DNA of 64,000 bases, from the NCBI GenBank assembly GCA_963573305.1, contig OY754339.1, positions 74,447,376-74,511,375 of the forward strand, written 5' to 3'. The translations under genes were made by a program, and so were the position numbers. The notes under the pieces were generated by a model that was given only the letters and a program-made list of their open reading frames with translations, searched no databases and had not been told where the DNA came from. Positions 56,887-64,000 of this stretch are shown piece after piece. Within the stretch, counting starts at the first letter, position 1. Each line of letters begins with the position of its first letter. This DNA is from Pyrrhosoma nymphula. Its lineage: Eukaryota; Arthropoda; Insecta; Odonata; Coenagrionidae.

Positions 56887-57052
56887 GTGTGTGGAGATGT
56901 GGACAGAGATGGAAGAATTGGTAGTGTCTGGGAACACGCTCAGTTTCTTACCAGATTCCATTGGCCACCTGCAAAAGTTAAGAACCCTCCGAGCTCACTC
57001 CAATAAATTACAGAAACCTCCAAAAGGCTTAAGCAAATTGAATAATTTAAGG
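56887..57052 (+). CDS. PHLPP: PHLPP exon: LRRs
   Basis: Acceptor TTTCATTACAG ends at 56886; donor GTAAGT at 57053; ends in phase 0. Reads CVEMWTEMEELVVSGNTLSF, LPDSIGHLQKLRTLRAHSNK, LQKPPKGLSKLNNLR. Two LRR units plus the RTLRAHSNKL word, equivalent to HTLVAHSNNI in vertebrate PHLPP1. Confidence 0.93.
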
Positions 57053-57271
57053 GTAAGTTTTAGAGATGCTCCTTTATATTACCAAATGTATGTCCTTGCA
57101 TGCTATAGTGAGTTAAATATGGTTTATCTAGCAAAATGCCCAGGTAAAAGTCACAATCGTAGTATTCACTGAATAAGATTAAATGTTTCCACTAATTAAA
57201 TTTAGCCCAATTGCAATGTTTATTCATTATCAATGTATTAATCAGTTTTTTTTTGGTAACAAACAATTCAG

Positions 57272-57402
57272 GTTCTTGATTTATCCCACAATCAATTGGA
57301 GAGAGTAAACCTTGGAGACCTGGTACCTCAACGGTTATCATTCCTTGATCTTTCTGGAAATCCCCGCCTCCATGTGGATCCAAGTCAATTCAACTCATAC
57401 AG
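57272..57402 (+). CDS. PHLPP: PHLPP exon: last LRRs
   Basis: Acceptor ACAATTCAG ends at 57271; donor GTATGT at 57403. Reads VLDLSHNQLERVNLGDLVPQ, RLSFLDLSGNPRLHVDPSQF, NSYR. The LDLSGNPRL word is the PHLPP signature at the end of the LRR array. Intron before it is 219 bp. Confidence 0.93.
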
Positions 57403-57590
57403 GTATGTCTCAATGCCATTACATATATGCAACAACACGGTTATGCAAAGTGGTAATTGAGTCTTTGTAATAGATCATCCATCTTAGTCAATAAATGAGT
57501 AACAAAAATTACTCTATGTAATTAGTAGTTTCAGGCATTAATTTATGGAATTCATTCATTTTGGAATGAAAAAACAGTAACAATGTGTTT

Positions 57591-57744
57591 CCACTAAAAA
57601 TATTTTTTTTATTCCAACACGATCCAGGTTTTGATGCACAATAATGATGTTGAATGTCACCTACTCCTTCTGAAGATGGCATTGTGTGTTGAAACCCAGG
57701 TGATGTTGTAATAAAAATAAAAGTTTTTTAGTGGAATCACAAAG
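57591..57744 (+). mobile_element. Short PLE-type palindrome with hammerhead remnants
   Basis: TTTCCACTAAAAATATTTTT at 57589 and AAGTTTTTTAGTGGAA at about 57728 are inverted ends of a fold-back element. On the + strand CTGAAGA (57670-57676) is followed by a weak helix II and GAAACCCAGGTG: the cleavage triplet is GTG, which hammerheads do not cut. The left arm near 57621-57640 carries a mirrored remnant with a GTC-like triplet on the minus strand. Confidence 0.65.
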
Positions 57745-58454
57745 TTTCTATTTTTTTAAATTATTCAAACCCATTGAAAATGTCATATGGTTATTATTCT
57801 TTGGTTTTATGTAGTTGAAGGGATTTAAAAAATTGGCAGTACCTACACATTTAAAATCAAAGTTGGTCAAGTTGAGTGAATGCATGATGTTTCAATATTT
57901 TTCATGTCTCTTCAATGTATTTAACAATTTAAAACCTAGGCAGGCATATGAATCTTTTCTAAGTAATAGTTATGATCACATTGAAGATATATGTACTTAT
58001 TTTAATTGGCATTTGATGTGAACTCATTTGAAGGTTATGTTTTCAATTTACATGCTTTAATATTTTAATGTCGTTTTCTTATGACCTATATCTTGCAAAA
58101 ATTGGCACTCTAGCTGAAAACAATACATTTGGGGATGAAATGACAATGTAACTTATCAATAACTAATCTTTTGGTTATAGTCTGACCATTATTTTTATTT
58201 ACTAAATGTAGATTGTCTCAACTATTTATTGTTTTCACTAAACAATCATATTGTAAAAAGCTATGTAATGGGAAAATGAGGATATTTTGCCGGAAGGGAT
58301 CGAAGTGTGACTGCATGAAAACATGAAATTGAGAGGGAGATCCTATATGCTTCCCAGCTAGATCTGAATGTAGTGGCACAAAATCACAAGTTATGCAAAT
58401 TCGGAGTGCATAAAATAGAAGTTTGAAGGAGTTACAATGGCAATTTTGGTCTGC

Positions 58455-60130
58455 ATCATCACAGGTAAGGTGGTCCAAAAAAAAATGAAAGTCTTCAAAT
58501 TTTTCACACGGTCCCCAAATTCGATGAAAAATATCTAGAAAACTATTTTTCCAAATATCAGCTCAATACAACCACTAGAAGCCGTGTCCCATGCAGTCTC
58601 ATGTTTTAGCGTGAATGTCCTTAAAATCCTACAAATGGTAGGCAACACGGATTTATTTACGGAACACTTATTTTCTCTTCCTCGGAAGCTCATGCTGTGG
58701 GTTTGGATTCAGCAGTATACTTTCAAAGATACTTTGGAACGTTTACTTGCCTGAGAAATAAACACGATGTCCTATATGGATGTACCTTTACTTTTTTATT
58801 TTTACCATTTACAATTTCGAGTTCCTCCTTTTTGTACTCACTTTGTATTAACATTCTGTTGACCTGTTCTGTTTTGGTCAAACTTAGCCCTGTTACAAAA
58901 AGCAATGTCTTCCTCTCACCCCTACCCTGGTATGAGGCGAATATTCCAATTTTATAGTTTCATTCCATGACAGAGCATCTTTGCCTTGTAGCAGTCCTAG
59001 CTGATCAACATGCACTAGTCAACAATGGCCAATAGTAATTCCACAATGAGTGTGTGGAAAGCCTTCTATTGCATTAGCTCTATGTGTGCAGATTCCTCTC
59101 ATTGGTTTTCAGTCAGAACATATTTTTGGAAAAAAAACGTCCATCAAAAAGGCAAGTGCTGAAAAACCTTATATACTATTATGTGAACAGTTGCAAAAAA
59201 GACCTTTTTGAGAGTTAACACCATGCATATGAAAACCTAATAACATTCTGGTAGAAAGGCAGTATTGTAACTGAGAGAAAAGACAGGCATATGGAGCAGA
59301 CAGAAAATCTGTATGTACTGAGAATAGTGAGGAGTCCAGAAACATGAAAAGAAAAGAACCTGTGCCCAAATTAAGAGAGAGAGGATTCTTTTTAGGAATC
59401 ATTGGATGTAATCTCCGATATCACTCATGCGGATACAATGAAACTGACACCAACTGGAGAAGACAGAGTGTTTGATGCTGCAGTGGGAGGAAGGAAGGTC
59501 TGGATATATGACAATCCATGGCAAGAGAACAGCTGCAAAATTCCAATGAATGGTTGAACGCAAGAAGTAGGTTTGGAATTGCCAAATGAAAGAGAGTGGC
59601 AACAGAGGTGTCGGTAAATTTGACATTTTCAGGAAGTGAAGACAAAAGTATAAAAATGGAGTCAGACCACAGTAGCAGAGATGAATACATCGCAGGGTGT
59701 TCTACGGGAGTGGGGCCCGAGAAAATAAAGTAGTTGTCTGAGAATATGGTGGCAACTCTATGATCAGTGATAGGAAAGTGACAATAATCCTCACTCAGGT
59801 AGCTCAGGAAGTGCATGAAGATCCCTCTAATGTATGCATTAGCAGATCAAGCATCAGAAGAGGGCACAGCGCTGTAAGATTAATACTTAAGGCCAACCTA
59901 TTCTCTCATCCATAAAATTCTCTCATCCATGTTGCCTACCCTTTATAGGATTTTAAAGGCATTCATGCCAAAAATAAATACTGCGTGAGGCTGCATGCTT
60001 CTAACGGTCATATTGAGCTGATATTTTGAAAAAATAGTTTTCTAGTCATTTTGTCATTGAATTTGGGGGAAGGGGTGTAAAAAAGTTGAAGAATTTAATT
60101 TTTTTGGGCCATCCAAGCGTGCCCTTGTCC
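58455..60130. mobile_element. 1.7-kb element with about 190-bp inverted ends
   Basis: Left end 58458-58655 and right end 59930-60125 are inverted copies: TAGAAAACTATTTTTCCAAA, ATATCAGCTCAATA and AAAATCCTACAAATGGTAGG all reappear in reverse complement on the right, at perhaps 75-80% identity. Inside, about 59745-59890 (+) reads VTIILTQVAQEVHEDPSNVC and ISRSSIRRGHSAVRLILK, possibly the edge of a transposase. No complete frame exists. Family not recognised. Confidence 0.65.
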
Positions 60131-60149
60131 AATGGATTGAGCCACACTT

Positions 60150-61100
60150 CTTTTGAAGAAATATGATACCTTTATGGGGAGGAACACCATCATGGATTGA
60201 AGAGATTCAACCAACTACGTAGCAGAAAGTATTTATTTCTTTGCCTCCTAGCCTTCCTGCTATTAATAAAGAAACTTAATATCATCCATTTATTCCTTGC
60301 AAACTCCTTGAAGAAAGAGGAATTTGATCATCTTGAAAGAATGACTGCGGGACATATGGATGCTGTTACAGAGGTCAGAAAGAAGACACAGCTAAAGAAA
60401 TCCATCAATCTCAAGGAAGCACAGAGTTTCCATGACACTAAGCGATGCCAATTTCATTGTCACCCTCTCCAAATCCCTGCTGATGCCTTCTCTTGAGTCC
60501 ATGCTTTAAAAAAGGAATCATTTTGCACTACTGGCAACAAAAATTCTTGCTGAAGAAATCATCTGCAGTACATATCAAGAACGCCATTAGTCATTTAACC
60601 CACCATTGAACTGTGCTACTAGACAAGGAGGAAGAAGATGGAAGAGGTCATAAAAGATGACCCAAACCAGAAAAATGAATGCGACTCTACTTCCTGCTTT
60701 AAGAGGATAGACACAGAAGCTATTAAGAATTATATTGTGGACCCGAAGGAAAGAAAAAGATTGATTCTGTAGGACCGAAAAACTCCCTTTATCAACAGTT
60801 TTCCCTAGATACATAAAGAAGGCATACCACTGTGGCCAATCATTAGTGCTATAGACAGTCTGAGAAATAGAATTGCTTTTTTCTTGAAAAATTGGCTACA
60901 AAACCTGTTGTCTTGAACATCTACCTGGGTTTAAATTTCATTTTTGGAATGTTGCTGTCTCCTGTTGCCAAATAGAAGAGCTCTTTTATGTTTTGCATGT
61001 GATATTTTGTAAGAACCCTAAAATGCCTGGGTTTCTAGGCTCAAACAGTTATGAAACCCACAGGCTTCAAAACGTTAATGTAGGTGTGCAATGAATTGGT
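60150..61100. other. Intron 8 sequence with a possible decayed transposon frame
   Basis: A 99-codon + frame (60197-60496) reads FLANSLKKEEFDHLERMTAG, HMDAVTEVRKKTQLKKSINL, a charged protein-like stretch without known domain and without exon boundaries. Its less A+T-rich composition from 60300 to 60900 suggests an old coding sequence, perhaps a remnant connected with the adjacent long-TIR element. Confidence 0.3.
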
Positions 61101-61105
61101 GTTAA

Positions 61106-61281
61106 CACTTTCAGGACCGCCCTGAATATGGATACCTATCCCCAGGGGCCAAAAAAAGAAAAAATATAATACGGCATTTAAACACACTTCTTTAACACAC
61201 TTCAGGACGCACACGCTGCATCCGCGGGTCCTGGCGGGCGCACGCCAGGACGCAGCGTGTGCGTCCTCAGTCCTGAACGTG
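61106..61281. mobile_element. TTAA-flanked miniature element with G+C-rich hairpin
   Basis: TTAA at 61102-61105 and 61282-61285; ends CACTTTCAGGAC and, inverted, CACGTTCAGGAC (11 of 12). Inside, GGACGCACACGCTGC (61205-61219) pairs with GCAGCGTGTGCGTCC (61252-61266), and CCTGGCG with CGCCAGG, a very stable hairpin. A second TTAACACACTTCAGGAC near 61192 suggests nesting. TTAA target duplication points to a piggyBac-type mobilising transposase. Confidence 0.75.
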
Positions 61282-61385
61282 TTAATCTCAGTATGCAAAA
61301 TTTAACCTTTGTGAGACGTAATCATAGAGTTATCACAGCCACTCTGAATCAAGGTTACTGATCATAATATCTCTTTCATTGATAG

Positions 61386-61565
61386 ATCACAAAGGAAAAT
61401 GAGTCTAGTGGATGTGTCTGGCAATAACCGTACCTCTTTGCCATCCACTCCATATCATGAAGCAGGAGAATCCTATCAGACAATAGATGAAGGCAATGAA
61501 GACAGATCACACATAGGACCGCCATGGAAAGTTGGGTTCTCAGAAACACCAGGGAATCTTGACAG
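61386..61565 (+). CDS. PHLPP: PHLPP exon: linker and start of PP2C domain
   Basis: Acceptor TTCATTGATAG ends at 61385; donor GTGAGT at 61566. Reads SQRKMSLVDVSGNNRTSLPS, a short linker (TPYHEAGESYQTIDEGNEDR), then PPWKVGFSETPGNLDR. The W..GF.E..G motif opens the PHLPP phosphatase domain (vertebrate W.HG.AE..G). Lies 100 bp after the TTAA-flanked element. Confidence 0.93.
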
Positions 61566-62543
61566 GTGAGTCATTAATGCATGGATATCCTAAAAAATAG
61601 AATTAAACTGGATGATTCATAAAAAAACTTGCATTACTTCAGGTGATAGGGAAAGTGGTTTTTAAGCATTTTTCGTCTTATGACTAGGGGGTCGCAACTT
61701 TTTAGTTACTGAGCTATGGCATTGCAAACATTTTGAAAGAAGCATTTAGCAGTTACCATGAAAATACCAGTAAGTAATGGATTGCACTAATAGTTTTGAA
61801 ATAAAACTTCTCTTATCTTTTCCTGCCATGACTAATTCTTCCAACTTTCAAACCAGTTTAGCAAATTAGCAAAAATGCCCCCCTAAAAATTTACTTTTTT
61901 GGAATTACTTTATATATTCAAGGATACAAAAAAATTAGAGGAACAAAAAATTAAAAAAAAAATATTTTATTTATATTCTCGCCAAAATTAGTTTCCTACC
62001 TCACTGATTAACAGCTCTCTCTCTCTCATACATGGAACTGTGGTAGTCCTTTATTGGAAAAGGATACACTTTAACTCACCAAATGAAGTTTATTTATTTC
62101 CTATTAAATGTATGAAAAGGTATAATCAACCTGCGTTGACAGTAGAATGGATGCCTTTTGGTGGGCTAAAGAAAGTAAGCAATCTATACTCGCTTTACAA
62201 GAGTAGTAGTAGAGTTTACTAAAGGTGAATATGAAGCTATGGTTTACCTCAATGGGTTTTTTATAGTAATACTTCCCCTGCTGCTGCTGAGTGTAGGTGT
62301 CATTTTACAACTTTCAGTGCCCTGAGTCACCAAGCGTTAGCTATAGTTCTTAAATATATTCAGTACACTGGCTGGAACTGAAGGTTTCATCGCTTCATAC
62401 ATCTGCTTTGATAAATGCTTATCAATTTCAACAGATGACCATCCTAGGGATTTAAGTCTGTCACATCAGTGCCATGACTAATGAACTCAAAATTTATGTT
62501 TTTTAGTCACATAAATTTCTAATGATGTTATATCAAATTATAG

Positions 62544-62756
62544 GCTCTATACAACTCAAATAAGGCTACCAGCGTTTTGCAACACTGAGGGATTGTTTGG
62601 TCTGTTTGACGGAGGAAGTGTAAAGGAGGGAAATGAAGGAGGAGCAGAAACTGCTTCCCTCCTTGCATCAGTGGTTCCAAGGATTCTTCTGGAGGAAAGA
62701 ACTGTGAAAGAGACTGCCACAGACTACATGAAATACACTCTGCTTTCTGCTCACAG
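62544..62756 (+). CDS. PHLPP: PHLPP exon: PP2C metal-site region
   Basis: Acceptor AAATTATAG ends at 62543. Reads LYTTQIRLPAFCNTEGLFGL, FDGGSVKEGNEGGAETASLL, ASVVPRILLEERTVKETATD, YMKYTLLSAHR. FDGG holds the Asp-Gly pair that binds metal in PP2C enzymes (DGHG in PP2C, DGD in vertebrate PHLPP). The exon ends at CACAG|GCAAGT, a GC-AG type donor; reading through instead gives 38 unrelated residues and a stop. The remaining phosphatase domain is beyond the window. Confidence 0.9.
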
Positions 62757-63159
62757 GCAAGTTAACTATTTGAACTTTTATCATGCTCTAAGAGTGATAC
62801 GTATAGATAAGGAGCTTGCTCTCTTTTTAAATTTAGAATTAAGAGTTACAGGTGATCATATTTGTCTCAGATAGGTATATTTGAAATAATTTTTAAATCA
62901 CTATCATTATCTAGAGTGATGAAAAATCTATTTTTCTCAAATTTTAAGACTAACTAAATAAAAACTTCAACTCAATTTGAGGATAGATGCTTCATCAGAG
63001 AACATGTCTGATAAACAAGGGTGTGATTGGTAAAGACTGGTGGGATAGGGAGGAGGGGCCATATCTGCCTCCTATGAGTTGAGATTTTCATGCAAAACGT
63101 TTATATTCAAGAAATACAACATATGCTGATGAAAAATAAGAGAAATGCATTTTTGGAAT
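62757..63159. other. Intron 10, nothing recognised
   Basis: A+T-rich sequence after the GC donor; no element seen. Confidence 0.4.
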
Positions 63160-63163
63160 TTAA

Positions 63164-63339
63164 CCTTTTACTGCCAGCGGGCCGATATATCGGCCCATGT
63201 CGGATGTGCAAAAACTGCCATGGGCCGATTTATCGGCCCAACTTTAAATACCTGAATTTAATGGGCTTCCTTTAAAAACCTGAAAAGAGCCTTGGCAGTC
63301 TTCGCACATCCTACCCAAAATGGGCTGGCAGTAAAAGGG
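63164..63339. mobile_element. Miniature element with CCTTTTACTGCC ends
   Basis: The left end CCTTTTACTGCCAGC follows TTAA (63160-63163); the right end is the inverted copy GCTGGCAGTAAAAGG followed by a degenerate target (GTGAAA). Internal hairpin GGGCCGATATATCGGCCC occurs at 63179-63196, and GGGCCGATTTATCGGCCC near 63222. CCYTTT-type ends with TTAA targets are typical of piggyBac-derived miniature elements. Confidence 0.75.
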
Positions 63340-64000
63340 TGAAATATGTGATTTGCATATGGACATATACTATACCTGACATTTTAGATCTGCTAAGTCT
63401 AATAACTCAACATGATTGTACTTAGTAATTGATTTCCCACAAAGAAAGCTTGCCTCCTAAGTGAAATTTAAGATAAAACTCTCTCTCAGTCAGTGATTCT
63501 ACCCGAAGGTTGGTTTGGATAGTTGAGGGTAGAGCTCACCCTGGGGGATAAAGCTCTAGCAGCCTTAATTATGATATGAATTCTCTGACTTAGACCCTCA
63601 CCGACCCTCATGCTTGGTTGTAGTGTGTTTTAAGATATTGTGTCGCCCATCATTTTTTAAAATCCTGCCACCACCCATTTCCTTCAACTTTTCACAAACA
63701 TCTGGATTCTAACCCTATCACTGCTATGGGTGTACACCCTAATAAGACCAAAGAAATCAGAGCCTAATATGCAAACGCCATGTATACAGGGCCAGTTTGA
63801 AAAAAGATAATTCTTTATATATGACTTATATAAGACTTTCTTGATGTAGTGTATTGATTTCAGGTGCGAGAGTATGCATGTTGAGTCGTAGGGTAGATGA
63901 TAATATGAGATAAATACAATGTTAATTGGTAGATTAAATGTAGGATATAATTAAGCATGCCAGAATGTTTTAGTACATTCATAGAATAGTATACATATAA
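63340..64000. other. Intron 10 continuing, nothing recognised
   Basis: No exon with PHLPP similarity or repeat boundary is visible up to the window end. Confidence 0.4.

Larger units (their letters stand above)
26268..62756 (+). other. PHLPP: PHLPP-like phosphatase gene, span of ten visible exons
   Basis: Ten exons give 1743 coding bases with compatible phases at every junction. The protein is an LRR array followed by the start of a PP2C-type Ser/Thr phosphatase domain. PHLPP enzymes dephosphorylate the hydrophobic-motif serine of AKT and conventional PKC and restrain growth signalling (family knowledge). The diagnostic match is the order LRNNLLDGDVVLGNYE / NLRELDLSDNDIERLDVRAL, VPEK..ELVVSGN, RTLRAHSNKL, LDLSGNPRL and WKVGFSETPG..GLFGLFDGG, which follows vertebrate PHLPP1/2 block by block. 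Upstream exons are not identified; the rest of the phosphatase domain lies to the right of the window. Introns run from 141 bp to 11.3 kb and carry most of the mobile DNA described here. Confidence 0.9.

Noticed and set aside
59421..59816. 131-codon minus-strand frame
   Set aside because: Ser/Leu/Cys-rich, antisense to the possible transposase fragment of the long-TIR element; probably a shadow.

Overview
The window looks like nuclear DNA from an arthropod, probably an insect with a large, transposon-rich genome; I cannot name the species. The grounds are spliced animal-type exons in introns of 0.1 to 11 kb, A+T-rich intron sequence, and dense relics of LINEs, Penelope-like elements (PLEs), mariner, hAT, Harbinger-like and TTAA-flanked elements and tRNA-derived SINEs. 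I see no bacterial operons, CRISPR arrays or rRNA, and no intact tRNA gene.

The one clear host gene is a PHLPP orthologue (PH-domain and leucine-rich-repeat protein phosphatase) on the + strand. Ten exons between 26268 and 62756 splice in frame and give about 581 codons: a leucine-rich-repeat (LRR) array followed by the start of the PP2C-type phosphatase domain. The 5' exons are not certain and the 3' exons lie beyond the window. A G+C-rich, CpG-rich stretch at 2.95-5.58 kb, followed by an ATG plus splice donor at 5790, is a weak candidate for the promoter and first exon.

The rest is intron or flank filled with mobile DNA. 1-26 kb: a fold-back element, two SINEs, several 5'-truncated LINEs, and a mariner relic split by a LINE with a 13-bp target-site duplication. 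26.5-46 kb (introns 1 and 2): an RTE-like LINE, CR1/Jockey-like LINEs, PLE fragments, a recurrent non-coding repeat, palindromes, two hAT-type elements with 8-bp duplications and a Harbinger-like element. 46-64 kb: a 500-bp element with long perfect terminal inverted repeats (TIRs), a 3.35-kb inverted duplication around a PLE, a 1.7-kb long-TIR element and two small TTAA-flanked elements.

The most interesting signal is a set of about a dozen hammerhead-ribozyme motifs. Most lie in or next to PLE remnants or in short palindromic elements with inverted ends. Two (26 kb and 55.8 kb) have an intact core, a helix II and a GTC cleavage triplet. At 26 kb one arm of the inverted repeat starts at the ribozyme cleavage position. 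Hammerheads in PLEs are known; the abundance here of inverted, back-to-back hammerhead palindromes without coding sequence is the part that may be under-described.
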